38,224 bases of DNA. Source: Dactylosporangium sp. AC04546 (GTDB lineage Bacteria > Actinomycetota > Actinomycetes > Mycobacteriales > Micromonosporaceae). Below are positions 30,516 to 38,224 of this stretch, piece after piece. Position 1 is the stretch's first letter; each line of letters opens with the position of its first letter. Location of the stretch: the NCBI RefSeq assembly GCF_022095675.1, contig NZ_JAHYSG010000112.1, positions 1 through 38,224 on the forward strand. The letters are read 5' to 3'. The notes under the pieces were generated by a model. It was not told the origin of the DNA and did no database searches. It saw nothing but the letters and a program-made list of their open reading frames with translations. The position numbers and the translations under genes are program-made.

Positions 30516-31453
30516 ATGTCGGAATCGGGACACCCGGCGATCATGGTCGGTGACGTGACCATGACCCCGGGCACGCGCTTCGACCAGCACCGCCACCCGG
30601 TGCCCCAGCTCGCCTGGGCGGTGAGCGGGGTGGTCCGGATCAGCACGCCGGCGGCGTCTGGGTCCTGCCGGCCACCCGCGCCCTGTGGATCCCGACGGGC
30701 GTCCCGCACGCCGTCGACGGCGGCGTGGCCGGCGGCCCGGCGGTCTTCCGCACGGTCTACGTGACCCCGCCGGCCGCTCCTGACGGCGGGGACGGTCCTA
30801 CCGCTGACGCGGGTCGGGACGGCCCTACCGTCGACGCCGGTCGGGTGGTCCCGGCGGCCGTGGCGCCGTCGCCGCATGACTGGACCGAGCCCACCGTCGT
30901 CGCCGTCACGCCCCTGCTGCGGGAGCTGGCCGGGCACCTCGCGAGCCGGGACCTGCCCGCCGACGCGCGCCGCCGGGCCGAGGCCGTGCTGCTCGACCTG
31001 CTCCAGCCCGTGCACGCCACCGCGCTGCCCGTGCCGCTGCCGGCCGACGACCGGGCGCTGCGGGTCGCCCAGGGCATCGTCGCCGAGCCCGCCGACGGGC
31101 GCTCCCTCGACGCCTGGGGCCGCGAGGTCGGCGCGAGCGGCCGCACCCTCGCCCGGGCGTTCGCGGCCGAGACCGGCCTGAGCTTCGGCCGGTGGCGCAC
31201 CAACGCCCGGCTGCGGGCCGCGCTGCAGCTGCTCGCCGCCGGCACGCCGGTGGCGGTGGTGGCCCGCCGGGTCGGGTACAGCACGCCCAGCGCGTTCATC
31301 GCCGCGTTCCGCCAGGCGCTCGGCGCCCCGCCCGGCGCGTACTTCGACCAGCGACCCGCGGCGTTTCGACCGGTCGCGGCGGGGAACGGGGCAACGTATG
31401 CGCGCCTTGCTGACCAGACTCGAACGGTTCCGGAGCGTCGACCGCGTTGGTGA
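30516..31453 (+). pseudogene. AraC-family regulator split by a single-base frameshift
   Basis: The first frame encodes the cupin start: TPGTRFDQHRHPVPQLAWAVSGVVRIST, with the His-x-His-type sugar-pocket motif. A second frame, shifted by one base, continues GGVWVLPATRALWIPTGVPHAV and runs through to the HTH. The break lies near 30647-30653 and would be cured by one added base. The C-terminal AraC HTH is intact: LSFGRWRTNARLRAALQLL, then VAVVARRVGYSTPSAFIAAFRQALGAPPGAYF. The reading error could be natural decay or a sequencing slip, and I cannot tell which. The last 56 bp overlap the Rieske gene start. If functional, it would likely act on the methyltransferase it faces. Confidence 0.75.
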
Positions 31454-32249
31454 CCCGGCGCGGGCCGCGGTGGAGGCGGTCCTGCCCAGCGACGGGGTGC
31501 GCGACGCGCTGCACGGCCGCTGGCTCGGCCACCCGCTGCACCCCGCCGTGGTGCAGTTCCCGCTCGGGGCGTGGCTGAGCGCGACGGTCCTCGACCTGCT
31601 GCCCGGCACCCGCCGCGAGGCGACCACCCTGCTCATCGCGGGCACCGCCGCCGCCCTGCCGGCCGCGGTCACCGGCGGCGCCGACTTCACCACCCTGTCC
31701 CGCGAGCAGCGCCGGGTCGCCGTCCTGCACGCCCTCGCCAACTCCGCCGCGCTCGGCCTGATGGTGTCCTCGATCGTCGCCCGGCTGCGCGGCCGGCACA
31801 CGACGGGCCGCTGGCTGTCACTCGCCGGGGTGGGCGTCGCGGGCGGCTCGGCGATGCTCGGCGGGCACCTGTCGTTCAGTCAGGACGCGGGCGCCAACCA
31901 CTCGGCGGCCGCCCTGCCCCTCGTCCCGGACGGCTGGCACGACCTCGGCGCGACGGGCGAGTACCGCCCCGGCGCCATCGAGGCCCGCATGCTCGGCGAG
32001 ACACCGGTCCTGGTGCACCGCGAGGACGACCGCTTCAGCGTGCTCATCGGGCGGTGCGCCCACCGCAGCGGCCCGCTCGTCGACGGCACGCCGGTCGAGA
32101 TCGACGGCGACGCGTGCCTGCAGTGCCCGTGGCACGGCAGCGTCTTCCGCCTCCGCGACGGCCGCGCGATGCGCGGCCCGGCGTCATCGGACCAGACCGT
32201 CCTGCGCACCCGCGTCCGCAACGACCGCCTGGAGGCCGCCCGTCCCTAG
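31398..32249 (+). CDS. DUF2231-Rieske (2Fe-2S) membrane protein
   Basis: This 283-residue fusion's first 160 residues have helices of the DUF2231 membrane domain (WLGHPLHPAVVQFPLGAWLSATVLDLLPG, TTLLIAGTAAALPAAVTGGADF, VLHALANSAALGLMVSSIVARL, LSLAGVGVAGGSAMLGGHLSF). The C-terminal 100 residues form a Rieske domain: RCAHRSGPL, then CLQCPWHGSVF, with C220-x-H222 and C243-x2-H246 as the cluster ligands. This would carry a one-electron centre at the membrane. The domain pair recurs in actinobacteria beside oxidoreductases; its partner here is unknown. The start ATG 31398 lies inside the frameshifted AraC gene's end. No clear ribosome site is seen. Confidence 0.85.
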   Translation: MRALLTRLERFRSVDRVGDPARAAVEAVLPSDGVRDALHGRWLGHPLHPAVVQFPLGAWLSATVLDLLPGTRREATTLLIAGTAAALPAAVTGGADFTTLSREQRRVAVLHALANSAALGLMVSSIVARLRGRHTTGRWLSLAGVGVAGGSAMLGGHLSFSQDAGANHSAAALPLVPDGWHDLGATGEYRPGAIEARMLGETPVLVHREDDRFSVLIGRCAHRSGPLVDGTPVEIDGDACLQCPWHGSVFRLRDGRAMRGPASSDQTVLRTRVRNDRLEAARP

Positions 32250-32324
32250 CGCAGCTCGGAATAACCATTTGCGCGTGATCGTTACCGTGGACGTAGTCAG
32301 GTCGTCGAGTGGAGGGAGCCGGCC

Positions 32325-32432
32325 GTGCGCTACCGCACCGCTGTCGTGGTTCCCCGCTCGCAGCACGAGGTGATCCTCGTGTCTTCGTCGCTCCCGGTGC
32401 CCGCACGCGCGGCGGCACTGGGTCGTCCGTGA
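32325..32432 (+). CDS. 35-codon upstream ORF (putative leader peptide) of the EF-G paralogue
   Basis: GTG 32325, preceded by GGAGGG seven bases upstream, opens a 35-residue ORF. It reads RYRTAVVVPRSQHEV, then ILVSSSLPVPARAAALGRP, and stops 72 bp before the EF-G paralogue start. It has a strong ribosome site, unlike many genes in the window. It ends just before a 16-bp palindrome at 32434-32449. Leader ORFs with this layout are known for inducible resistance genes in which ribosome stalling frees a downstream start. Here it is inferred; no stalling motif is recognised. The rest of the 32250-32504 gap holds the promoter and the hairpins listed below. Confidence 0.5.
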   Translation: MRYRTAVVVPRSQHEVILVSSSLPVPARAAALGRP

Positions 32433-32433
32433 C

Positions 32434-32449
32434 CCGGAGCTAGCTCCGG
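32434..32449 (+). promoter_or_regulatory. 16-bp perfect palindrome (hairpin) after the leader ORF
   Basis: CCGGAGC, TA, GCTCCGG forms a GC-rich hairpin starting two bases after the leader ORF stop. A ribosome at the leader's last codons would cover its left arm, so this hairpin could report leader translation. Confidence 0.5.
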
Positions 32450-32477
32450 CACGGGCGGAATCGCGCTGTCCTGCCCA

Positions 32478-32495
32478 GATCCTTCTCGAAGGGTT
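32478..32495 (+). promoter_or_regulatory. Hairpin that may sequester the EF-G paralogue Shine-Dalgarno
   Basis: CCTTC, TC, GAAGG (32481-32492) pairs across a tight loop, with G-U/A-U pairs extending to 32478 and 32495. GAAGGG (32488-32493) is the only plausible ribosome site for GTG 32505, eleven bases away. In this fold it is paired. The stem is modest, with two G-C pairs and the rest A-U or G-U, once a 4-nt loop is allowed. Confidence 0.4.
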
Positions 32496-32504
32496 CATCG
32501 GACC

Positions 32505-34487
32505 GTGCGTACCGACCTGAAGACCATGCTGGAAAACACCAGGAACCTCGGCATCCTCGCCCACGTCGACGCGGGCAAGACCACGACCACCGAACGCATC
32601 CTGTTCGCCACCGGCGCCACCTACAAGCAGGGCGAGGTCCACGACGGCACCACCGTCACCGACTTCGACGCCCAGGAGCGCGACCGCGGCATCACCATTT
32701 TCGCCGCGGCCGTCAGCGTCACCTGGGACGGTCACCGCCTCAACATCGTCGACACGCCCGGCCACGTCGACTTCGCCGACGAGGTCGAGCGGTCCCTGCG
32801 CGTGCTCGACGGCGCGATCGCCGTGTTCGACGGCGTCGCCGGCGTCGAGCCGCAGAGCGAGTCGGTGTGGCGGCAGGCCGACCGCTACGGCGTACCGCGG
32901 ATCGCGTTCGTCAACAAGCTCGACCGCACCGGCGCCGACCTCGACGCGGCCGTCGCGTCGATCCGGGACCGGTTGCACGTCACGCCGCTCGTCGTCCAGC
33001 GCCCGATCGGGCGCGAGGACGGCTTCGAAGGCGTGGTGGACCTGGTCGGCATGCGCCGGCTCACCTGGAACCCCGCACTGCGGCAGGACGAGGTGACCGA
33101 CGAGGACCGGCAGGCCCGGCACGAGCTCGAGGAGCGTGTCGCCGAGCTGCACACCGAAGCGCTCGAAGAGTTCGTCGGCACCGGCCGGCTCACCGACGCG
33201 ACGCTGCGCGCGGCGCTGCGCGAGCTCACGCTCAGCGGCGCGGCCGTGGTCGTGCTGTGCGGCTCGGCGTACCGCGACAAGGGCATCGAGCCGCTGCTCG
33301 ACGCCGTCGTCGCGTACCTGCCGTCGCCGCTGGACGTCGCGAAGGTCGACCCGGACGCGCCGTTCGCGGCGCTGGTGTTCAAGGTGCACGCGGCCGCGAC
33401 CGGGCGCCTGACGTACCTGCGCGTCTACTCCGGCACCATCGGGAAGGGGGCATCCGTGCTCGACGCCGGCACCCGCCGCACCGAGCGCGTCGGGCGCATC
33501 CTGCACGTCCAGGCCGACCGGCACACCGAGGTCGACCGGGCGTCGGCCGGCGACATCGTCGCCGTCGTCGGGATCAAGCACGCCCGCGTCGGCGCGACGC
33601 TGTGCGCCCCCGACGCCCCCGTCCTGCTGGAGCCGCCCACGACCGCGACGCCCGTGGTGTCCGTGGCGGTCGAGGCGCGGGCGCGCGCCGACACCGACCG
33701 CCTCGCCACCGCCCTCGCGCGGCTGGTCGAGGAGGACCCGTCGCTCGCCGTGCGCAGCGACCCCGAGACCGGCCAGACCGTGCTGTCCGGCCTCGGCGAG
33801 CTGCACCTGGAGGTCGCGGTGGAGAAGATCCGCCAGACCACCGGGCTGCCGGTGAACGTCGGCCGGCCGCAGGTGGCGTACCGCGAGACCGTCGTGCGCG
33901 GCATGACCGGCCTGCTGTACCGGCACGTCAAGCAGGAGGGCGGGGCCGGGCAGTACGCCCACGTCAACATCGACGTCGAGCCGTCCGCGGAGGAGTTCGT
34001 GTTCGAGTCCACTGTGGTCGGTGGCCGGGTACCGAAGGAGTACGTACGCGCGGTCGAGGCCGGCCTGCGCGACGCGCTCGCCCAGGGCCCGCTCGGCGGC
34101 CACCCGGTCACCGGCGTCAAGGTGACGCTCACCGACGGGGCCACCCACTCGAAGGACTCGTCGGAGCTGGCGTTCCGCACCGCCGGCCGGCTGGCCCTGC
34201 AGCAGGCGTTCCGGCAGGCCGACATGGCCCTGCTGGAGCCGGTCGTGGAGGCCACCGTCACGGTGCCCGACGACGTCGTCGGCGGCGTGCTCGGCGACCT
34301 CGCGGCCCGGCGGGGCCGGGTCACCGCGTCGGCCGCCCGCGGCGGCACGGTGGTCCTGACGGCGACGGTCCCGCTCGCGGAGCTGTTCGGCTACGCGACC
34401 CGGCTGCGCAGCCGGACGCAGGGCCGGGGCACGTTCACCACCCGCCCGGCCGGATACGCGCCCGCACCGGCGAGCGTGCCGGCCTGA
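32505..34487 (+). CDS. EF-G paralogue / ribosome-protection-like translational GTPase
   Basis: This 660-residue translational GTPase has G1 AHVDAGKTT (19-27), G2 in [10 protein letters not shown] (61-70), G3 DTPGHVDF (83-90, catalytic H87), G4 NKLD (137-140) and a G5-like CGSAYRDKG. Domain II is [18 protein letters not shown]. Domain III is [21 protein letters not shown], and domains IV/V include [19 protein letters not shown] short G' region is present, so it resembles EF-G more than Tet(M). It is a second-copy type, about 40 residues shorter than EF-G, and the domain IV tip may be altered. It would act on ribosomes, either as an alternative EF-G or as a protection factor. The start is GTG 32505; ATG 32526 is a weaker alternative. 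It is followed by a very strong terminator. Confidence 0.85.
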   Translation: MRTDLKTMLENTRNLGILAHVDAGKTTTTERILFATGATYKQGEVHDGTTVTDFDAQERDRGITIFAAAVSVTWDGHRLNIVDTPGHVDFADEVERSLRVLDGAIAVFDGVAGVEPQSESVWRQADRYGVPRIAFVNKLDRTGADLDAAVASIRDRLHVTPLVVQRPIGREDGFEGVVDLVGMRRLTWNPALRQDEVTDEDRQARHELEERVAELHTEALEEFVGTGRLTDATLRAALRELTLSGAAVVVLCGSAYRDKGIEPLLDAVVAYLPSPLDVAKVDPDAPFAALVFKVHAAATGRLTYLRVYSGTIGKGASVLDAGTRRTERVGRILHVQADRHTEVDRASAGDIVAVVGIKHARVGATLCAPDAPVLLEPPTTATPVVSVAVEARARADTDRLATALARLVEEDPSLAVRSDPETGQTVLSGLGELHLEVAVEKIRQTTGLPVNVGRPQVAYRETVVRGMTGLLYRHVKQEGGAGQYAHVNIDVEPSAEEFVFESTVVGGRVPKEYVRAVEAGLRDALAQGPLGGHPVTGVKVTLTDGATHSKDSSELAFRTAGRLALQQAFRQADMALLEPVVEATVTVPDDVVGGVLGDLAARRGRVTASAARGGTVVLTATVPLAELFGYATRLRSRTQGRGTFTTRPAGYAPAPASVPA

Positions 34488-34496
34488 CGTACGTAA

Positions 34497-34534
34497 GAAA
34501 CACCCGGGGTGCACGACCGCACCCCGGGTGTTTC
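34497..34534 (+). terminator. Strong hairpin terminator of the EF-G paralogue
   Basis: A perfect 16-bp stem (GAAACACCCGGGGTGC and its complement) with a 6-nt loop lies nine bases after the stop. The stem ends in AAA/TTT, so a short U-run is built into the descending arm. Confidence 0.9.
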
Positions 34535-34592
34535 GCACGCGACAGCGCCGGGTAGCGGGCGCCCTCTAGACTGTCCGTTTCGGGGAGGACAC

Positions 34593-35510
34593 ATGCGGGT
34601 CGCGGTGCTGGACGTCGGATCGAACTCGGCGCATCTCCAGGTGGTCGACGACTCGCTCGATCCGGTCTTCCGGCTCAAGGCCCCGACACTGCTCGCCGAG
34701 TCCGTGACCCCGGACGGGGCGCTCACGCCCGACGCCGTCGAGCGGCTCGTCGCCGCGGTGGCCCGCACCGTCGCCGCGTCCCGCGAGCAGGCGGTCGCCG
34801 AGCTCATCCCGCTCGCCACGGCCACCATCCGCGACGCGACGAACAACGCCGAGATCCGCCGCCGGGTGCGCGACGCCTGCGGGGTGGAGCTGCGTTCGAT
34901 GAGCGGCGAGGACGAGGCGCGCGTGACGTTCCTGGCGGTCCGGCGGTACCTCGGGCCGGCCGCCGGCCGGCTGCTGCTGCTCGACATCGGCGGCATGTCG
35001 ATGGAGGTCGCGGCCGGCGCCGGCGACCGCCCGGACGTGGCGGTGTCGCTGCCGATCGGTGCGGGCCGGCTCACCCGCCAGTTCCTGCCCCATCACCCCG
35101 CGACCCGCGACGCTGTCGACGCGGTTCGGCAGCGGGTCCGCGACGCGCTGCGCGACGTGCCCCGCCTCGCCGGCCCGGACCTGGTGGTCGGCACCTCGAA
35201 GACGTTCAAGCAGCTGGCCCGGGTGGCCGGCGACGGCCGCCGGCTGACCCGCCGCAAGCTGCGCACATGGGTGCCGCGGCTGGCCCGCATGACCCCGAAG
35301 GAGCGCGCCCAGCTGCCCGGGGTGGCGGCCAGCCGGGCCCGGCAGCTGCTGGCCGGGGCAGTGATCGCGGAGGCGGCGATGGACGTGCTCGGCGTCCCCG
35401 CGCTGAAGGTGTGCCCGTGGGCGCTGCGCGAGGGCCTGCTGCTGCGCCGCCTCACGGAGCTGTCGGCGCCCCATCAACGGTCGCGACAGGACGGCGGGTG
35501 GCCAGGCTGA
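34593..35510 (+). CDS. Ppx/GppA-family exopolyphosphatase-like phosphatase
   Basis: This 305-residue ASKHA-fold phosphatase acts on polyphosphate or pppGpp. It starts with MRVAVLDVGSNSAHLQVVD, the phosphate-1 loop. ATATIRDATNNAEIRRRV and SMSGEDEARVTFLAVRRYL (GEDEA, the catalytic glutamate region) follow. Then comes LLLLDIGGMSMEVAAG, the phosphate-2 loop. Short actinobacterial Ppx proteins have this size and lack the C-terminal HD domain. ATG 34593 has GGGGAGGA just upstream, and TAGACT at 34567-34572 is a fitting -10. The last 59 bases overlap the decayed transporter on the other strand, so its final residues are probably poorly constrained. Confidence 0.88.
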   Translation: MRVAVLDVGSNSAHLQVVDDSLDPVFRLKAPTLLAESVTPDGALTPDAVERLVAAVARTVAASREQAVAELIPLATATIRDATNNAEIRRRVRDACGVELRSMSGEDEARVTFLAVRRYLGPAAGRLLLLDIGGMSMEVAAGAGDRPDVAVSLPIGAGRLTRQFLPHHPATRDAVDAVRQRVRDALRDVPRLAGPDLVVGTSKTFKQLARVAGDGRRLTRRKLRTWVPRLARMTPKERAQLPGVAASRARQLLAGAVIAEAAMDVLGVPALKVCPWALREGLLLRRLTELSAPHQRSRQDGGWPG

Positions 35511-36000
35511 ACGCGCCGAACGCGATCGCCGCCAGACAGGCGACGAACAATGCCAGGTCGGTGCGCGAGTGCGGGACGTCCTCGTGCAGCAGGACCGCGC
35601 CGAGCAGCACCGCCGTGCACGGGTTGGCGACGAGGTCGGCCGGGTAGCTGGCGCCGAGCGCGTCGACCTGGAACGCCGACTGCAGCAGGACCAGCCCGGC
35701 CGTCGCCACCGGGACCAGCAGCAGCGCGGCGACGACCGCGCCCGGGTCGGTGACCGCGTCCCGCCCGAGCGTCTGCCAGGCCGCGGCGACCGCGTCGAGC
35801 AGCACCGCCGAGAACCCGGCGCAGGCCCCGGCGACCAGACCGGTCACCAGCGCGCACGTGCGGCGGCCGCCCACGCACCGCGACGAGCGCGCCCGCGCCG
35901 GCGGCGAGGAGCACCACCGCGGTCCCGGCGGCCGCGCGGGCGCCGAGGGGATCGGCGTCGCCGGGGTCGCCGACCGTTCCGCAGGTCGTCGCGTATCTGT
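35452..36000 (-). pseudogene. Decayed DMT-superfamily transporter (C-terminal half)
   Basis: The minus-strand frame 35874 to 35452 encodes the C-terminal helices of an EamA/DMT-type carrier (LVTGLVAGACAGFSAVLLDAV, VVAALLLVPVATAGLVLLQSAF, LGASYPADLVANPCTAVLLGAVLLHED, LALFVACLAAIAFGAF). Upstream (35875-36000) another frame encodes a further helix: LGARAAAGTAVVLLAAGAGALVAVRG. The frame break is at about 35870-35878. Whole EamA proteins have ten helices; here about five remain and the N-terminal half is missing. The 3' end overlaps the Ppx gene by 59 bp. A working carrier is unlikely. Confidence 0.7.
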
Positions 36001-36104
36001 TCACAAACTTTACCAAAGGCATTGACAGTCGTGGCTGTTCCGTCAAGGCTTGATACAAGTCACGAAGTTAGTGACCTCCTCCTCCCCGCCAGGAGCACCC
36101 ACGC
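36001..36104 (+). promoter_or_regulatory. AT-rich promoter region of the GH30 gene
   Basis: This stretch is clearly richer in A/T than the rest of the window. It contains TTGACA (36022-36027) as a likely -35, a CTTTACCAAAG-like dyad at 36008-36018, and GTCAC-N7-GTGAC (36059-36075). AGGAG lies nine bases before ATG 36105. The dyads are operator candidates for carbohydrate control; no clear -10 was assigned. Confidence 0.4.
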
Positions 36105-37976
36105 ATGGTCCGTTCCCGACCCCTGACCAGTTCGCTGACCGGGCTGCTCGCCGCCGCCCTGGTGATCCCCGCCCTGGTGGCGGCCACGCCGGCGACCGCC
36201 GCGGCGACCACCGTCCAGGTCTACTGGAGCTCGGAGTCGCGCACCGCCGGCTACGAGCCGAAGAACGCGAACTGGTACAGCAACCCGGCCACCGGCCTGG
36301 CCGGCACGCCGTACCAGCTGTCCCGGCAGGCCGACCTGCCGATCACCGCCGCCGGTGGTACCGCCACCATCACCGCCGACACGAACACGCGGTACCAGAC
36401 GATCCTCGGCGTCGGCTCCTCCCTGGAGGAGTCCACCGTCTTCAATCTCTCGCGGATGAGCGCCACCGCCCGCGACCGGGCGCTGCGCGCGCTCGTCGAC
36501 CCGGTCAACGGCGCCGGGTTCAGCGTCGTGCGGATCACGTTCGGCACCAGCGACTTCACGTCGGGCGCGTTCTACACCTACGACGACGGCGCGGCCGACC
36601 CGTCACTGTCGCGCTTCTCGATCCAGCGCGACATCGACCTCGGCATCGTCGCCACCCTGGGTCAGGCCCTCGCCATCAACCCCGACCTGAAGATCTTCGC
36701 CAGCGCGTGGTCGGCGCCGCCCTGGATGAAGACGAGCAACGCCATCATCGGCGGCAGCCTCGTCAGCTCCCACATCCCGACGCTGGCGACCTACTACCGC
36801 CGGGCGATCCAGGCGTACAACGGCCAGGGCATCCCGATCCACGGCCTCACGCTGCAGAATGAGCCGCTGTTCTCACCGCCCGACTATCCGGGCATGCTGG
36901 TGAGCGCAGACCAGGAGCGCCAACTGGCCAAGGCGCTGCGCACCGAGCTCACGAACAACGGCCTGGGCGCCACGAAGATCTGGGCCTTCGACCACAACTT
37001 CAGTGAGGGCGCCAGCTACGCAGCCGGGGTGCTGACCGCCGACGCCCGCGCGTCGGTCGACGGCATCGCCTTCCACGACTACGCCGGTGAACCGACGGCC
37101 ATGTCCCAGGTGCACGCCTCCTACCCGGACAAGGACGTGCTCATGACGGAGCGGTCCGTCTGGGGTACCGCCGGGGCCGACCGCATCGTGCAGTACTTCC
37201 GCAACTGGTCGACCCTCTACGAGGGCTGGGTGAGCATGCTGGACCAGAACCGCTCGCCCGAGCGGTGGACCGGCGCGCCCGACCCGACGATGCTCGTGCA
37301 GAGCACGTCGAACCGCGACACGTTCTGGGCGCTGCCGGACTACAACATCATCGCCCAGTTCTCGAAGTTCGTGCGACCCGGCGCACAGCGGGTGGCCACC
37401 GGCTACGGCTCGACGGGCACCGTCACCAACGTCGCGTTCCGCAACCCCGACGGCACCCTCGTCGCCGTCGTCGTCAACCAGACCGCCGCGAACCAGTCGT
37501 TCACCCTGCGGGTCGGCGCGCAGCAGGTGAGCAGCACGCTCCCGGCCAGGACGGTCGGCACGTACCTCTGGGCGGGCGCGGACAGCGGCACCACGACCGG
37601 CCGGACGGGCCAGATCACCGGCTACGGCGGCAAGTGCGTCGACGTCGCCGGTGCCTCGTCGGCGAACGGCGCGAAGATCCAGCTGTACACCTGCAACGGC
37701 ACCGACGCGCAGCGCTGGACGGTCGCCGCGGACGGGTCGGTGCGGGCGCTGGGCAAGTGCCTCGACGTCGCCGGCGCCTCGTCGGCGAACGGGACGAAGG
37801 CGCAGCTCTACGACTGCAACGGCACCACGGCCCAGCAGTGGACCGCCGCCGCGGACGGTTCGCTGCGGGCGCTGGGCAAGTGCCTCGACGCGGCCGGGCC
37901 CAGCTCGGCCGACGGCACCCAGCTGCAGATCTGGTCCTGCACGGGTGCGGCCAACCAGCACTGGACCCTGCCCTGA
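36105..37976 (+). CDS. Secreted GH30-family glycoside hydrolase with C-terminal ricin-type beta-trefoil
   Basis: This 623-residue exported enzyme has a signal peptide at residues 1-33 (RPLTSSLTGLLAAALVIPALVAATPATA). The catalytic barrel (about 40-490) has GVGSSLEESTVFNLSRMS, VVRITFGTSDFT, the acid/base glutamate E253 in LTLQNEPLF, and the nucleophile E349 in VLMTERSVWG. This is GH30/glucosylceramidase type, with beta-1,6-glucanase, xylanase or glucosidase activities possible. A short linker (GTTTGRTGQ) leads to a beta-trefoil from about residue 505. It has three repeats with GKCLDVAGASSANGTK-like cores and QxW-type ends (AQRW, AQQW, NQHW), a CBM13 carbohydrate-binding domain. ATG 36105 has AGGAG upstream. 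It likely attacks fungal or plant wall glucan outside the cell. Confidence 0.92.
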   Translation: MVRSRPLTSSLTGLLAAALVIPALVAATPATAAATTVQVYWSSESRTAGYEPKNANWYSNPATGLAGTPYQLSRQADLPITAAGGTATITADTNTRYQTILGVGSSLEESTVFNLSRMSATARDRALRALVDPVNGAGFSVVRITFGTSDFTSGAFYTYDDGAADPSLSRFSIQRDIDLGIVATLGQALAINPDLKIFASAWSAPPWMKTSNAIIGGSLVSSHIPTLATYYRRAIQAYNGQGIPIHGLTLQNEPLFSPPDYPGMLVSADQERQLAKALRTELTNNGLGATKIWAFDHNFSEGASYAAGVLTADARASVDGIAFHDYAGEPTAMSQVHASYPDKDVLMTERSVWGTAGADRIVQYFRNWSTLYEGWVSMLDQNRSPERWTGAPDPTMLVQSTSNRDTFWALPDYNIIAQFSKFVRPGAQRVATGYGSTGTVTNVAFRNPDGTLVAVVVNQTAANQSFTLRVGAQQVSSTLPARTVGTYLWAGADSGTTTGRTGQITGYGGKCVDVAGASSANGAKIQLYTCNGTDAQRWTVAADGSVRALGKCLDVAGASSANGTKAQLYDCNGTTAQQWTAAADGSLRALGKCLDAAGPSSADGTQLQIWSCTGAANQHWTLP

Positions 37977-37987
37977 CGTAGGTTTCC

Positions 37988-38013
37988 GGAGGCCCGCGGT
38001 GACGCGGGCCTCC
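37988..38013. terminator. Bidirectional hairpin terminator between GH30 and FliL genes
   Basis: GGAGGCCCGCG, GTGA, CGCGGGCCTCC is a perfect 11-bp stem 11 bases after the GH30 stop. It lies between convergent genes and can serve both. Confidence 0.8.
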
Positions 38014-38019
38014 CGTTGG

Positions 38020-38224
38020 CTACTGGATCACGAACGTCGTGAAGTACACGCCCATGATGAGCTTCTTCTTGTCCTCCGTGTACGCCTTCACGATCTTCTC
38101 GGTGAGCTCGGTCTTCGTCTTCTCGCGCTCGCCGTTGGACATGAGCTCGGCCATGTCGCGGTTGCTGTAGAGGTCGATGGCGATGTCGAGGGCTTTGGAG
38201 CCGTCGGGTTCCTCGGCGGCGTCG
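38020..38224 (-). CDS. fliL: Flagellar basal-body-associated protein FliL, C-terminal part
   Basis: Sixty-seven residues are visible before the TAG stop; the N-terminus runs off the window. They read (in parts) KALDIAIDLYSNRDMAELMS, EREKTKTELTEKIVKAYTED and KKLIMGVYFTTFVIQ. The final VYFT-x-FVIQ is the FliL end, where the protein closes with a strand of the periplasmic domain. FliL sits beside the flagellar stator and motor switch. It implies a flagellar cluster to the right and so motile cells, in this genome probably motile spores. It is convergent with the GH30 gene and has the terminator at 37988 behind it. Confidence 0.82.
   Translation of the reverse strand, partial: DAAEEPDGSKALDIAIDLYSNRDMAELMSNGEREKTKTELTEKIVKAYTEDKKKLIMGVYFTTFVIQ

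Noticed and set aside
30725..31453. The C-terminal AraC frame as a stand-alone regulator starting at 30725
   Set aside because: Cupin sequence continues upstream in the same frame without a start codon, and the first part is in another frame; one broken gene explains both.
32184..34538. 784-residue antisense reading frame over the EF-G paralogue
   Set aside because: It is a GC-driven shadow with repetitive Arg/Gly/Val-Asp composition and no domain; the plus strand carries all translational-GTPase motifs.
37614..37976. Tandem DNA repeats at the end of the GH30 gene as a mobile or recombination element
   Set aside because: They encode the three normal sub-repeats of one ricin-type beta-trefoil.
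1..38224. CRISPR arrays, tRNA genes, transposases, prophage genes
   Set aside because: No regularly spaced repeats, tRNA-like cloverleaf regions or recombinase/transposase motifs were found when reading both strands.

Overview
The window is about 38 kb of very GC-rich DNA with the compact, often overlapping gene layout of a filamentous actinomycete. The partial gene at the right edge reads as the C-terminus of the flagellar protein FliL. Together with the LCP cell-wall ligase, F420-type enzymes and many leaderless GTG/ATG starts, this suggests a motile-spored member of Micromonosporaceae (Actinoplanes/Dactylosporangium-like). That placement is inference. I see no tRNA, rRNA, CRISPR array, insertion sequence or phage gene.

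Left part (1-12.3 kb): a 5'-truncated LCP ligase, a GT-C-like membrane protein and an MTOX/sarcosine-oxidase-type flavoenzyme. Next are a SUKH-like orphan and a translationally coupled PadR / membrane protein / HAD operon. Then come an APH-fold kinase, a HEAT-repeat protein coupled to a MerR-HEAT regulator under a MerR-type promoter, a kinase-like protein, a Cys-cluster orphan and a VOC protein.

Central part (12.4-22.4 kb): a cluster of flavin-dependent monooxygenases of the NtaA/SnaA/DszA luciferase-like (LLM) type. It holds LLM-1 coupled to a YcaQ-like DNA glycosylase, a 54-residue peptide coupled to a flavin reductase, a GNAT gene, an MDR oxidoreductase with its MerR regulator, and an MFS / short LLM / LLM operon followed by an ornithine-cyclodeaminase-family gene. 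Three transcription units in this cluster carry the same 21-bp degenerate dyad (TCCTAT-N8-TMGGRWT) over their core promoters. I read it as one co-regulated scavenging or detoxification system, probably for organosulfur or related xenobiotics. The substrate and the regulator are not known from this window.

Right part (22.6-38.2 kb): a membrane protein plus NarL-type two-component system, an aldo/keto reductase behind an orphan MerR operator, and a coupled F420-type LLM/PPOX pair. Next are an SDR, a decayed histidine-kinase fragment, a small membrane protein, a methyltransferase and a frameshifted AraC regulator. A DUF2231-Rieske protein is followed by an EF-G paralogue behind a 35-codon upstream ORF and a possible Shine-Dalgarno-sequestering hairpin. 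The window ends with a Ppx/GppA phosphatase, a decayed DMT transporter, a secreted GH30-ricin-trefoil glycosidase and FliL.
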